Shown piece after piece: positions 1 through 11,274 of a stretch of 64,000 nucleotides of DNA. The notes beneath the pieces are model-generated. The model searched no databases, had not been told where the DNA came from, and saw nothing but the letters and a program-made list of their open reading frames with translations. Position 1 is the stretch's first letter. The number at the start of each line of letters is the position of its first letter. Origin of the DNA: Budorcas taxicolor (taxonomy: Eukaryota; Chordata; Mammalia; Artiodactyla; Bovidae); NCBI RefSeq assembly GCF_023091745.1, contig NC_068910.1, positions 44,813,272-44,877,271 of the forward strand, read 5' to 3'. A program made the translations under genes and the position numbers.

Positions 1-961
1 TCTGGGGAGTGGACCCCAAGTTTGTACCATGCAAGAAAGGAATCCATGATTTTATTGCCAGACTTGCAGTATTATTTCACACACACACAAAAAATTGAAA
101 ATCAATTACAAAACCATAAGGAGTTTGCTTTAGAAACATGTGCTGTGACACCAAGAATTGAGTTTCCACTCCCTTTCCCTGTGAGAAAAGTGACAATGAC
201 ATTCCTGGCCCCACAGGACTTTATCAACTTGGGATCAGTAAGTTCCCACCTAACCCTCTCTCCCAGTACACACACCTGCATTTGGGAAAACCTTTGTTGC
301 TTTAGAGAAAAAAGAAAACAAGCCATGTGGAACACAAAAATTCATAGCAACCGGAAAATTCACAGCCCAAAGCATATATTTATTTGCATCTCAGACAAAC
401 CCTCAGATTTGGTGGGAAAAACTTAAAATCATTAGTGTCTATGTTAGTGTCAAATGTGTTACCCACAGTGTTTTCCAGCAGAGCGGCACATGGTTCAGAA
501 ATAAGTGGGAGACCAAAAGGAAGGAGCCAGAAAGCCAGGAAGTGTGACTCAGACATTTGCTTTTAACTTTAATTAGCGAGCCCGGCCAACTTACTTCTCA
601 GAAGGGGAAGTGCATCTCCTACCTTCTTTCTTCTAAAGAGATTTCAAGTGAGTCTCGCCCAAGAAGTGAGCCACTTCACTGCTGTTACACGTCTGATGAG
701 GCCTGCTCACATGGTACTAGTTAGCATCTGAGCTGCACACCAGTCAGCAAAAATACACGGATCACTGTTTCTCTTTATCCTTACACCGTTTGGTTGGACT
801 CCCTATTGCTAGGGATTTCTCCAAAAGAATCCAAGTCCCAGAAGTTTTCTCAAAGAAATGATGCTGTGTATTTGGCTCAGAAACAGAATTGCAAAGTGCT
901 TTCCAGTTGGTAGACTTATAGAGAAGAAGCAAAGAAGAGGACATGCACAGAAGAGTAGCGT
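1..961. other. Unassigned non-coding DNA
   Basis: I recognise no gene or repeat family here apart from a short CA run at 79-89. The longest ATG-initiated open frame (22-426, 134 codons) shows no recognisable domain and looks like chance. Confidence 0.6.
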
Positions 962-965
962 GAAT

Positions 966-1062
966 TGGATTCAATAAATATTTATTGAGTGCCGACTACA
1001 TGCTCCTCTTCTGAGATATAGAAATGACTAAGACCCAGGACTGGCTCTCAGTTACCTCCATA
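966..1062 (-). mobile_element. L2 LINE 3'-end fragment
   Basis: The text 'caataaatatttattgagtg' followed by a decayed 'tgctcctcttctgagatata' and 'gaaatgactaagaccc' matches the reversed L2 3' end, in which an 'aataaatgtttgttgaatg' tail is preceded by a 'ctggggatacagcagtgaac'-type segment. It is an ancient, strongly diverged fragment with no coding content. Confidence 0.6.
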
Positions 1063-1292
1063 TATGACCACAACTCTTGTTCTAGGCCCATCCATTCACT
1101 CCCATGGTTCTGGGTGAGCCCTACACTGCCCTCTGGGAGGGAGGGAAAAATGAAGGGAATCCAACAGTGTCTCCAGCTTGGGATTTCTGCTGTTAGAGAA
1201 ATGGGGCAGAGTCCACCAGAAGTCAGTAGTGTGTGTGTATGCATGTGTATGTTGGGGGCAGGGGTGGTTGCCCCCCTTAAAATACCTCATCT

Positions 1293-1613
1293 GGGGGCTT
1301 CTCTGGTGGCTCCGTGGTGAAGAATCTGCCTTCCAATGCAGGAGACACAGGTTTGATCCCTGACCTGGGAAGATTCCACATGCTGTAGAGCAACTAAGCC
1401 AGTACCCCACAACTACTGAGCCTGTGCTCTGGAGTCCAGAAGCCGCAACTATTGATGCCCCGAGCCCTAAAGTCCGTGCTTACAACAAGAGAAGCCACCA
1501 CAATGAGAAGTCTGAGAATCACAACGAGAGTAGCTCCCACTTGCAGCAACTACAGAAAAGCCCACCCAATAGCAAAGATCCAGCACAGCCAAAAGTAAAG
1601 AAATAAAATTAAA
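1293..1613 (+). mobile_element. CHR-2-type tRNA-Glu SINE, near full length
   Basis: The head 'gggcttctctggtggctccg' is a tRNA-derived Pol III promoter region. The B-box-like 'caggtttgatccctgacc' follows. The body carries the diagnostic CHR phrases 'gagcaactaagcc', 'cacaactactgagcc', 'aagagaagccaccaca' and 'cagcacagccaaaa', and it ends in an A-rich tail. This family is shared by cetaceans, hippos and ruminants, so the copy is older than the Bov-tA insertions. Confidence 0.88.
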
Positions 1614-1645
1614 AGTTATTTAAAAAAGAATGAAATAACACTTTG

Positions 1646-1792
1646 GGGAGTTCCCTGGTGGTTAGGATTCGATATGTTCACTGGGGAGGCCTAGGTTTGA
1701 CCCCTGGCCAGGGAATCATCCCACATGCCACATGGCATGGCCAAAATACTAAATAAATAAACAAACATCACATTAACTAACTAACTAAATAA
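1646..1792 (+). mobile_element. CHR-1-type short tRNA-Glu SINE with target-site duplication
   Basis: The head 'gggagttccctggtggttag' and the end 'catggcatggccaaaata' are those of the short CHR/ART2-like SINE. Direct repeats flank it: aataacactttg at 1634-1645 and aataccactttg at 1793-1804 (11 of 12 match). They fix both edges of the retroposed copy. The tail is an impure A-rich run containing several 'aaataaa' and 'ctaa' units. Confidence 0.9.
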
Positions 1793-1915
1793 AATACCAC
1801 TTTGCTAGTTTTCTGTATTCTAAATACAGAAAGACTCCTGGTGGTGTTTTAACCAGGAGGAATTCTGGTCTAAGCCCCCCAAGTCAAAGAGACCCGGAGG
1901 ATTTGTTTAGCTAAC

Positions 1916-1949
1916 TTTCCTTGTTAGGCATTTAGGCCTAACAAGGAAA
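1916..1949. repeat. Perfect inverted repeat (14-bp arms, 6-nt loop)
   Basis: The left arm 'tttccttgttaggc' (1916-1929) is exactly complementary to 'gcctaacaaggaaa' (1936-1949), separated by 'atttag'. It lies outside any recognised repeat. It could form a cruciform or an RNA hairpin, but nothing adjacent indicates a function. Confidence 0.9.
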
Positions 1950-3239
1950 CATAAAAAACATCTAGTGTCCCCCATGAATGTTCTTTTCACTTCCCATTCT
2001 CACTGCTCAAACCTCAGCTTCCACATTTTCTCAATAAGCCCTTGCTCTCCCCAACCCCAGGACATACCTCCCCTCCCCGACCCCATAAAGCGTCCCTGTA
2101 GCAGCTCCCAGCCCTCTCTCAGGCATATTTCATTTGGATGCCAATGTCATTTCTTCTGTGCTGGCTTTTACTGGCTCTTGGGGTGGAGGTGGTGGGCTTC
2201 CTTACTACTGACAGCTGAAGCCTAGGCACAATTACTCAGACCCTTATGGCCTGAAAGCTCCTATGTTCCAGGCAGTTATCACAGCAAGGATTTCTCCCAT
2301 CTTAAAGAGCATTCAAAGCAGGAGGGAGACAGGTTTTCAAACTCTCCAGTTAGGGTTTCCAACTTTTTGGAAGGGTGCTGAAAAGTCAGTTACCAGAATG
2401 TTAAAATATGAAATATGCTGTATCTGGTCATCTGAACCATGATGGTACATCACTCATGGTGCAACCCAGAAAATAGAAACCATCTAGGAATTTCAAAAAG
2501 AGACAGTTTGATAGAGAAGTTTGCTTACAAGGCATTGGAATGGTTGGAGGAGTAATGGGAAAAAAGAGGGATCCTGAGAGATCAGAAAGTCCTCACACTG
2601 CTAGGCTGGAAGCCGTGAAACTGCAGCTGCTTCTGTGCCGGGAAGACGCTGAACGTTCCTGGACCAGGGCTGAGGCCTGCCCTGGCAAAGCTGCTCTCCT
2701 TGCTGTCAAGGAGCAGAGTGGGACAGCATCACTCTGCAGGGCAGCAGGAATTTGGGGCCCTAAGGCCTGGGGGCTCAGCATTTCTGCTGGAAGATGCACA
2801 TAGGTTTTCTAGATATTTATTAAGGTGGATTAAAAAAGACAAGCAGGAAAACCTATTTTTTCTCTCTAAAAAAATTCTTTAGAGGAACAGTATAAAAGCA
2901 TGATCTTACAACAAAATTGGCTGTTTGTATGCCCCAAACAAACATGTTTGTCCAGTCTGACTTTGTTATCCCAAACCAGCTCTCAGACTTGGGGGAAATG
3001 TATTTCAGAAATACCTCTTTTCTGAAAGTCAGATGTAAAATAAAAACATGAAAACACCACTGAAAAGTTGCTTTTATATAAAAGTACGTATTAGGTTCAT
3101 TGTGGGGGGTAATTTTAAATTTTTTATATTCACAATTAGAAAATATTAAAAAAACATAAAGAAAAAAACAAATTACTAGAAATATAGAGAGAAATTTTCT
3201 GGCATAAAAAGAAAATATACATAACTCTCTTTTTTACAA
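1950..3239. other. Unassigned non-coding DNA
   Basis: I see no recognised gene or repeat. The part 2540-2820 is GC-richer and holds an 87-codon open frame without recognisable features. The part 2880-3240 is AT-rich with homopolymer runs. Confidence 0.55.
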
Positions 3240-3640
3240 ACATTTTATAGATAAAACTAAATTATGTATGAATTACCTTGTAAATCTTTTTCTGCTTAAC
3301 AAGATGTCATTAAACCTACTTTTACAACAGAATTTTTGAGTGGCTCTTTGTATTCTACCAAAAGGTTTGTGTGATAATTTACTTAAACTATTTATAGGCT
3401 GACTATTAAATTATTTCCCATTTTTTGTTAATGCTATGATGAACATAGACAAATTTTTTTCATGACCTTGATTATCTCCATAGGAGCGATTCCCAGGGAT
3501 AGAAGTGCTGAGTCAGAGGTTATGAATCATTTTAAGGCCTTTGATGTACAGTGTCAAATATCTTCCGGATACATTGAATCAAGTTCCAGCCCTACAATCA
3601 GTGCACCAAAGTGGTTGCTTCCCTAAACTGTGGCCCATTC
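3240..3640 (-). mobile_element. Old L1/HAL1-like fragment
   Basis: Read on the plus strand it carries decayed antisense L1 phrases: 'aatgctatgatgaacatag', then a 'cctagaagtggaattgctgg'-like segment at about 3490-3520, then 'aaggcctttgatgtacag'. Gaps and substitutions are heavy, as expected for a pre-ruminant L1. No open frame survives. Confidence 0.65.
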
Positions 3641-4331
3641 TGGGTTCTATCACTTAAGAATCAAATAAACAAACAGAAACAACAGAATGCTCACAAAGAC
3701 CATGTAAGGCATGTTTTTCACTTGTCCAAAAAGAATCTGTAACGTTAAATGCCACATTTCACTGACTGTAAGATGTACCCTTTTTAATGCTCCCATTTCC
3801 ATTTCTCTGAAATCACTGGGGCTGAGCCTATGTTCTGGTTTCTGCTTGTTGTCTTTGTGTAATGCTTAACGGTGCTACCTCAACTTCTGAAGAGTTCTGG
3901 TTTAGATGATAGATGATCTGGTCATTCTAGTTATCCACTAACCACACAGGGCGGTTGGTTCTGATTTTGGACAGAACTGGGCAGCGTGGTGGTGGGGGGC
4001 CCCTTTGGAAGAGACCCTAATCCTATCCTAGAGAACCAGAGACAGCTAATCCAAGCCCGGAAGGATGAGAAGGGGCTAATCTGGTGGAGCTCATGGGAAG
4101 AAGAAAGGTCAGGTCCAGCAGTGAACCTCCCCATGCCAAGGACTGGAGGTGACTGTGGCACCGGAGGGAGTGGCTAAGCCAGTAGAACAGTATTGTTGGC
4201 TATAGGTCCGCTTTTCTGTGCCAACATCCACTGTGGATTTGATTTTGTGACTCTGACCTGAACTGGGATAAAGCTATTAACATATATATAAATGGTACAA
4301 GGTGAAAGGGAGACTGCAATGAACTCTTGGT
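3641..4331. other. Unassigned non-coding DNA
   Basis: I see no recognised repeat. Short open frames on both strands around 3930-4177 overlap each other and show no known motif. Confidence 0.5.
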
Positions 4332-4534
4332 GGTGTTTAGTCACTAAGTCGTGTTCAACTCTTTTTGACTCCATAGACTGTAGCCCGCCAGGCTCCTCTG
4401 TCCATGGGATTTCCCAGGCAAGAACACTGGAGGGGGTTGCCATTTCCTTCTCCAGGGGATCGTCCTGATCCAGAGATCTAACCCGTACCTCCTGCACTGG
4501 CAGGCAGATTCTTTACCACCGAGCCACTTGGAAA
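4332..4534 (-). mobile_element. Bov-tA SINE
   Basis: It reads as the reverse complement of Bov-tA: 'ctgtagcccgccaggctcc', 'tccatgggatttcccaggc', 'ggttgccatttccttctcc' and 'gcagattctttaccaccg' in order. This is the ruminant-specific tRNA-derived SINE that uses BovB machinery. The copy is near full length and moderately diverged. Confidence 0.95.
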
Positions 4535-5159
4535 TGGCCAAAAAGGATGGCAGCGCCCTCACTTCAGCCTGCAGGTGGTACCCAGGCCCTGAAGAAGGAG
4601 CAAAGTCACGCTCCAGTCCATTCTACAGGGCAGGTCCCAGCTCTCTGGATAGTCAGACCCACATCCAGCAGCTCCCGAAAGTAATTTTTAATTCTTGAAT
4701 CCACCTCATTAGAGAAACATGGTAGAGATATTGTTTATTGACCCTGGAGGTGTCCCACTTCTTTGATTTTTCTAGGATTTCTTTCATGGAGGAGGGTCAT
4801 GTCTCCAACAAAGCAGAGTGCTCATCCCCCTGCAAGTCATCAGAAGTCTGGCACCGTTCCCGTTCCCCCACTGACTAAGTAAACAGTTGGATTAGGTCAC
4901 TTGGACTTTGTTCCCTGGGTCAAAGCACCAGTGAAGCACAAATTATATCCACATCACTGGCAAATAAACAAAAGAGATTACCCAGGAATGGACGCACACA
5001 CATAGACACACAGAACAATCACACAGGAATAAATAAACGGATAAACCAACAGATCAACCATTCCTGCCATGTGTAATTGTGCTGTGTCTGTATCATGGTG
5101 GAGGAGGAATATCAACGAGGGTCTTTCGTGTTCGTCTTCACGGCATCACTGCACACATG
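4535..5159. other. Unassigned non-coding DNA
   Basis: I see no recognised element. A CA-rich patch with 'cacacaca' pieces lies near 4990-5035. Confidence 0.5.
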
Positions 5160-5410
5160 CCCAGCATAGATGAGGGTTCTGGAGGCAGAGTCTGGCTCTT
5201 TTTTTTTTTTTTCTGGCTGCACTGCAGGCATGTGGGATCTCAGTTCCCTGACCAGGGATCTAATCTGATGGCTTTGAATTGGAAAGTGGATGCCCATACA
5301 CTGAACATCCCAGGGAAGTCCTCAGACGTCTTTTACTGACCAGATGCATGGCCTTGAGTAAGCCTTGAAGTTTCTCGGAAGCTGTTTCCCCAGCAGTAAA
5401 ATAGACATAA
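5160..5410 (+). mobile_element. MIR SINE, interrupted
   Basis: The right part (5323-5410) keeps the MIR core order: 'gcatggccttgagtaagcc', then 'ctgtttccccagcagtaaaa' and a purine-rich end. The left part (5160-5196) resembles the MIR start. A CHR-1 SINE at 5197-5322 separates them, so the MIR is the older of the two. Confidence 0.55.
5197..5322 (-). mobile_element. CHR-1-type SINE inside a MIR
   Basis: A T-run (the reversed poly-A tail) at 5199-5212 is followed by 'ggctgcactgcaggcatgtg', 'ttccctgaccagggatct' and the reversed head 'cagggaagtcct'. This is the reverse-complement layout of the short CHR/ART2-like SINE. Confidence 0.88.
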
Positions 5411-5539
5411 CAGTACAGAGGCAGATGCTGCTCCCCGCCTACTTTCAGTGCCCTTTATTTTTGCCAGGGGAACCGCAACCAAGTCTGGGAGACATGGCCC
5501 AGATAAAGCGCTCCCCCTCCCCGGCTCGCTTGCACCCAG

Positions 5540-5900
5540 AGGTGATCATATAGCTGGTTTCCTGCCAATAAGAGGTGACCACAAGCCTGCTGGGGTAGCT
5601 CCAAAGAGATTCACTGCTTTCCTCATAAATATGAGCAGACTTAGCTGACACATGCCTTTTTCTCTCTGCCCTTCTTTTTCTTCTTGCCTGGGACACAAAT
5701 ACTGTTGTTGGAGGAGGGGCAGCCATCTTGTGACCATGAGGGTGGAAGTCACATACTCAGGGATAGTGGAGCAGGTGCTGGGGTTCCTGACAATGTCTCC
5801 AGCAGCTGGATCAGCTACTGCTGGCTGCTACTTCTCCAGACGTTTTGTCCCATGAGGGAAATAAGACCTTTATTTTGGTTAAACTGTCTCTGAGCCATAT
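5540..5900 (+). mobile_element. Candidate MaLR-like LTR fragment
   Basis: Ordered phrases such as 'gccatcttgtgaccatgagg', a 'ctggatcagctactgctgg' segment and 'ggaaataagacctttatttt' resemble the U3 and poly(A)-signal regions of old mammalian MaLR LTRs. Divergence is high and I cannot assign a subfamily. Confidence 0.45.
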
Positions 5901-6194
5901 AGCTACCTACCTCACAAAGCAGCTGTGAGGAAGAAATATGAGACAAGGATAGAAATTTCATGGTCAAGAGGACTGCTTACAGGGAGATGCTCCAGTTTAC
6001 ATCTGAGACATCGGCAGATGAATGACTCAGATTTTACTGGAACCCAAAGGATGGGTCATTTCCAGCTCAGAATGAAATCTGCATCCAGAAACCCTATTCT
6101 GCTGGCCTGTGGCCCTCTGAGCCTCCACCTACCTGTCCTGGCTTTCCTACAGGTTGCACTGGCCCTATTGTGAGTGGAGATCTGTTGCCTGCCA

Positions 6195-6390
6195 TTGTGC
6201 TCAGGTGCTTAGTCCTGTCCGGAACTCTCTGTGAGCCCATGGACTGTAATCCGCCAGGCTCCTCGCTCCATGAGATTTCCCAGGCAAGAATACTGGAGTG
6301 GGTTGTCAATCCCTTCTCCAAGGGATCTTCCCAACCCAGGGATCAAACCTGTGTCTCCTGCATTAGCAGGAGGATTCTTTACCGCTATAA
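6195..6390 (-). mobile_element. Bov-tA SINE
   Basis: The reverse-complement Bov-tA phrases 'gtaatccgccaggctcctc', 'caggcaagaatactggagtg' and 'gcaggaggattctttaccgc' are present in order. The copy is near full length. Confidence 0.95.
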
Positions 6391-6424
6391 ACAAACGATA
6401 TTGCAGCCATTAAGCCATCACATT

Positions 6425-6780
6425 AAGCCCTGATGGTGAGCCCTGAGGAGACTCAGAATGCTGAAAGCACCGGATGCTGGGCCCAGGTGGGTGAGGTGCA
6501 TATCAAAGGAATGATTTCAGTGAACCTGAACCCTTGCATCTTCCCATACATAGAAAAGTGTTAAATTCCCTCACTTGAGCTATCTGATTTTTTTAATTAA
6601 TGATAATCTTTTGATGTTCCAACTACTTGGCTTCTTCCTCACCTGTTCAGAGCAGTCTCTCTGAACTAGCTAAGAGGCTATGTCCTGGGCTTAAGTCCTC
6701 AGTTTTGTCCGCTAAATAGAACATAATTCTCAATTTTTAGGTTATGCATTCTTTTTCAGCCAATACTATGTTGAAACAAC
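6425..6780 (+). mobile_element. Candidate ruminant ERV LTR fragment
   Basis: The block runs from 'gagactcagaatgctgaaag' through 'ccttgcatcttcccatac' to 'aatagaacataattctcaa' and ends in a T-rich segment. This resembles the 3' half of a ruminant endogenous-retrovirus LTR, with a degenerate poly(A) signal near 6713. No coding part of a provirus lies nearby, so it would be a solo or truncated LTR. Confidence 0.4.
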
Positions 6781-7984
6781 TCGAAGGTTTTTGCAAAAAT
6801 AGTAAGACTTAATTGGATGGAGAATTTGAAGACAGTGTTAATGAGGTGTTAATCTGGGGGGTCTTCTGAGGCTAAATTAAAGGGTGGACCATTAGGGTCA
6901 CTAATTAGAAGTGCCAGCAGTAAGAAGTGCTTAAATACACCTCAGAAAATGTGTTGGCTGTTGACTCAGGTTTCCAAACATGGCATTGTGTGTAACTGGT
7001 AAAATGTAAATTAGGCTTAGTTCTGGGGGAAAAAAATAAAAGAAAAAAGACTATCCTCAAATAGAAATAAAATACCCTCAGTCCAATTTATCTCTCTTGC
7101 GATTTGTGACAACTGACAAAAAGTCATTGCCAAGGAAGGCGGATCTGGAGCAGAAATACATGACCAAGACTGGCTGCACTGTGTATGCTTGTGAGTTACT
7201 TGTGTAACTTGTGTGTGCTTGTGACAAGTGCTTGTCAGTTACTCGTGAGAGGTGACATGCCAAGATCACTGACTGTAAGTCAGCTGACCAGAGCTGAACT
7301 GACTGGCTGCTGTTGCTGAAATTTTGGAACAGAAAAATGTATCATGGGAGGAACGTTTCATGATCCCAAGAGTTAAACCACTTAAATGCTGCCAGGGGTT
7401 TTCCGGTCCAGAAGACTGCATGTCATGGATGTGTGAAATTACTTTTATTTCAGATAGAAGAAAATACACGTTTATTAATAGAAAGTTAGTTTCTCAGAGC
7501 CTCTCCAAATTAAATGTTGGATAGATATTTTTAAAAATATTATCTGACATCATGTCAAAATAATAGCCAAAATGCCCGGAAAGAACTTACTGAAGAGAAT
7601 GACGATCACAACTGGCAGGGACCAGCCCTTACAGATGCACTGCCCTGTTCTAAGCCCTTCATGGAGGTTAGCTCATTGAAACCTTGAGACCACTGATGAG
7701 GTACAGTTATCATTCATTTATTACAGGAGGGATACAGCTGATAATAAAAAGTTTTTGCTCTTTCATCCTTAAATACAATCCTTAACAGGAAGTTCACAGT
7801 AACGAAAAAAATGCCAACCTATGGTTCAAGTAACAAATGTTTCCACCGTCTCTATTTTCTTTTTATTGATTTGCCTCCCTTTAACCTAGAATATATTTCT
7901 TCTACTTTAATACAACTCACACGTAGACTTAGAAAGAGCAAATTCACAAGTTGATGGCAGAGAAAATGAAGCAGAAGCAGTGGC
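6781..7984. other. Unassigned non-coding DNA
   Basis: I see no gene or assigned repeat. A TGTG/CTTGTG-rich patch lies at 7185-7235. The open frames here (up to 67 codons) are short and antiparallel to each other. Confidence 0.55.
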
Positions 7985-8215
7985 AACTTTCCTTAGCTCT
8001 GGGGGGATTAATTGTCATGGATATTTAATTTTGGATTAATAACTGTTTTAACGGAGCCATTTAAAAATGTGCCAAGCCAGCAAGGAAGAAGGGAAATGAA
8101 TTCGTGATCTGAAATTTGGGGAATAAAGCTTCTCTCATTAGCAAACAGCTTTCTCTTTGTAATGTGAATAAATCTAATGAGGGTCAATTATACGTTTTAT
8201 TAAATTTTACAAAAC
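7985..8215. other. AT-rich block with clustered homeodomain-like cores (candidate regulatory element)
   Basis: The block contains many TAATT/ATTA cores, for example 'ggattaattgtcatgg', 'atatttaattttgg' and 'ttggattaataactg', plus 'ctctcattagcaaacagc' and 'aataaatctaatgaggg'. It is not a recognised repeat and is not a microsatellite. Such blocks can be conserved enhancers, but conservation cannot be judged from one genome. Confidence 0.25.
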
Positions 8216-9739
8216 CCAGCGTCACCGATCCCCCTCAGCTCTATGCTCCCCCTGCCTCCTGAATTTTTATTCTAATTGCTAAGGTTTTCTTCTGTTGGAC
8301 TACTGGTGCCTTTCACTTCTGATCTTTACTTCCCATTAACCTTTTATTTTGGAGAGCTCTTGGATATGATTATCTGGAAAATCTAGGCTCAAAGCAAATT
8401 TCAACAGTTGCTCATTTGGTCTTGAGAAACAAGCCCGTGTGTCATTGGTGGGTAGGGAGTGAGGAGAAGATGGGGAAGAGGAGCAACTATGAAGGAACCT
8501 GTGCTTCCTTTTACCCAGTCAGCCATAAGATCCTGCGCATGTGCCATGTGCTAAGCACAGCTCAGGTGCGCGAGAACCAGACTCACCGCTTGCCCTCCAG
8601 AAACTGCAGTCTCGCAAGGACTTATGGCAGGTTAATTTCCTTCAAAGAACAAGGATCAGGTAGTCATGGTATGGCTTGACGAATCCAGTCAAAGCCTCTG
8701 CCAGCTGGATAAACTAGAGACTAGATTGAAGGTAATCAGTGGTGACATGACAACCACACAATTTTGCCTTTTTGTGTGGATGATCTAGAGAATCCTCAAT
8801 GATGCTTACTTTCCTTTAGCAGTGGGTCCCTGACATTGTCAAATCTTCCCCAAGCAGGGGACTTCCCCAAGCAGACTTCCCCAAGCAGGGTAGCATGCGG
8901 TGCCTTCCTTCCAGCAGCTTTCACCATCACTGTTTTTGCTGTGGGAAATTCTGAGTCTCACTTTTGCCAAGCCGGGGACACAATCTGCAAAATCCCTTCT
9001 CTCAAATACTATTAGCTTGATCTTTGTTTGGAAGAGGGGAACGAGGTTGAAAATTCCACTCTGCTTGGCTCTATGCCAAACAAACAGATCTGAAAATGCT
9101 GCTAGGTATTTTGCATACCCCTCTGCAGTTATTCACCTTTGTTGTCTTATTAAGAGACTCTCTCTTTCCCTAGATGTAATGAGAGCACCTCCAGATTCCC
9201 AGGCCCTCACGCTTCATAAATATCCATTAGGAAGGAGCCACTGGCCCACAGTCAAGCAACTAAGTACCTTGAATGCAATTTAGTTATTCTGAAGGTCCTT
9301 CAGTATCTTCTTGGTCCAGTCAGCATTTCCCCTATCTTTGCAGCAATTATTTTCTTCATTATCGTGATCTTTCCTTGTCTTTTGTTCTTAGCCAGGTAAG
9401 TAAAATAAAATTCCTCTATCCTTTAATAGAATTTCCAGTCTGCTTTTACGTCTCTTCTGGCTTGTCATCTATTTGGAAAACTCCTTTAAATGAATTGCTG
9501 AATAACATGAAACAGTGTTTAAAACAAAAGGAAACAAAATATGGAGCATCACGCACAGCAAAGACCTAGGTGAGCACATGAGTTCAGTACCACTGTTCTT
9601 AGCCCTTCCTCCATGTCAAACTCTCAGTGTCGTATAAGCTTCCTTCTGAGGCCACTTTGCATCCTCTGGTATGATTTCGTTGGCAGTATGGAGAGGAGAA
9701 TTTTTGTTTCCTCTGACTATAGGCCTCAGCTTCTTGCAG
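8216..9739. other. Unassigned non-coding DNA
   Basis: I recognise no gene or repeat family apart from the short tandem motif at 8844-8888. A 127-codon open frame at 8900-9283 has no recognisable domain. Confidence 0.5.
8844..8888 (+). repeat. Three tandem copies of a 14-bp unit
   Basis: The unit 'acttccccaagcag' occurs at about 8844-8857 (first base changed, followed by three extra G), 8861-8874 and 8875-8888. The last copy runs into a 20-bp string that recurs at 10396-10415. Confidence 0.85.
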
Positions 9740-9814
9740 GGACTTGGGAGAAAAAGAACTGGAAGCATGCCCTCCCTGGTGACGAGGCATTTTCCGTGCG
9801 GCACTTGGAAGACG
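9740..9814 (+). other. Candidate 75-bp exon (unrecognised)
   Basis: A branch-point-like ctgac (9713-9717) and a pyrimidine-rich tract end in 'cttcttgcag', giving an acceptor AG at 9738-9739. The segment ends at 'gaagacg' before the donor 'gtgagt' at 9815. It is 75 bp, a multiple of three. Two frames are open across it; the phase-1 frame reads TWEKKNWKHALPGDEAFSVR and continues. I do not recognise the peptide, and the splice signals could be coincidental. Confidence 0.25.
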
Positions 9815-11274
9815 GTGAGTGGAATGTTGAGGTTTTCTGGCTCTTACCAGCATCACTGCAGGAAACAGACCTGCAGGACTGAAGACACTACACCAGAAGT
9901 CAGCTGTGGGCTTACAAAAGTCACAGGGCTTTTCTTTGGGGACGGGGGCAGGGTGTGGAGATCAGTGGCCAACAAGTTCTTAGCCTATGTCTGTTCTCAT
10001 TATGACAGTTCTCAATATCATAATTTTCCACTTTTCCTCCCCATTAACATCATTTATCCTGGGCACACAAAGGTGCTCAGAAATAATGGCAATAGGTTAT
10101 TATTGTCGTTAAGCTCCAGTAGGGCAAAACCCAGATTTGTTTCATGATTTTGGAACCAACTCCACTTCACGTGGTATCAGATGCCTCTTGAGCCCTGCCT
10201 TACACCCTCCCAGGCTTGACTGCGGCCTTAGCCATGGTGAGCAGTCCTGAGTGAGCTTTAAGTCCCTTTGCACGCTGCGCTTTTAGCGTGACTCCATGAG
10301 CTGCGTGTCCTCTGCTTCCTTTTCTGCAGTTCTCCTGGTCTGGAGGAGAGGCATGCTGACAAGGCACCTACACAGGCTGTGGTCGGGCAGGCTCCCCCCA
10401 AGCAGGGTAGCATGCAGGATGCTTATTAGGGAGTACTCATCAGCCCCTGAGGGAAGGGAGGTTATGGAGGTAGATGTGGACAGAGGAAGAAGTCATCCGT
10501 GATCAGCTCCTCGGGATGCTCTGAAGCTGGGATGGCCCTGCAGAGTTGCCCGATTTAGGGGGATGAGTCAGGCTTCTATATTCCAGTGATGGGCTTCTAT
10601 ATTCCAGAGTATGGGCTTCCCTGGAAGGAAATGTGTCCATCTCCAGGAGGGCTGATAGCTGAGGACCATCTTTGGGCAACACCTCCAGCAGCTGGAAGTA
10701 TAACTCTTGTTTCTGCAGGGGAATCTGGGGGTCATCACATTGCAGCCACTATGCACAGCCCAAACGTGCAGGAGAGGTCCAATCCATGGAGGGTGGGAGC
10801 TAATGGATAAATGTTTCTATCCATCAGGGACAATTGAGAGAAGTATCTTTTAAACTCCCAAGAGTGTCCCAGTGGGGTTTTTAGTTGCTCATAGCGATGA
10901 CCTCAAGACGACAGTTTTCTAGTGGCTTTTCTTCTCTCCTCGTTTCGCTCTCCCTCACTCCTGCTCCCTGGCCTCACCCAGATAAACCGCCTGCACCCAA
11001 GTCTTCATCTCAGGGTCTCCTTTTGGAGTGGGGAGGACCCGGCTGTAACACACATGCAGGGGGATGTTAGTAAAGACTTAGCAATGACAGGAGTTCCGGT
11101 TCATGACCTTGTGAAAAGGCCAAGCTGAGACTGACCATCAGAGAGAAGGTCACCAGCTGTGTCATCTCTTGAGTGAACATTTCCAACAAGCTGAAAAGGG
11201 AGTGGTGGTGAGAAGTGGGCTGGAATGAGTATTGTGAGTGAGAATTGAGACTTGAAGGCAAATTGGACTTCATG
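9815..11274. other. Unassigned non-coding DNA
   Basis: No recognised repeat or gene is present. It includes a 158-codon open frame (9671-10147) that overlaps the exon candidate in a different frame and looks like chance. Confidence 0.5.
10571..10612 (+). repeat. 21-bp tandem duplication
   Basis: The unit 'ggcttctatattccagtgat' plus one base at 10571-10591 is repeated at 10592-10612. A third start ('gggcttcc') follows. This is a local slippage duplication. Confidence 0.85.

Noticed and set aside
8844..8888. CRISPR-like short direct repeats
   Set aside because: Three adjacent 14-bp units with almost no spacers in a mammalian genome are simple tandem duplication.
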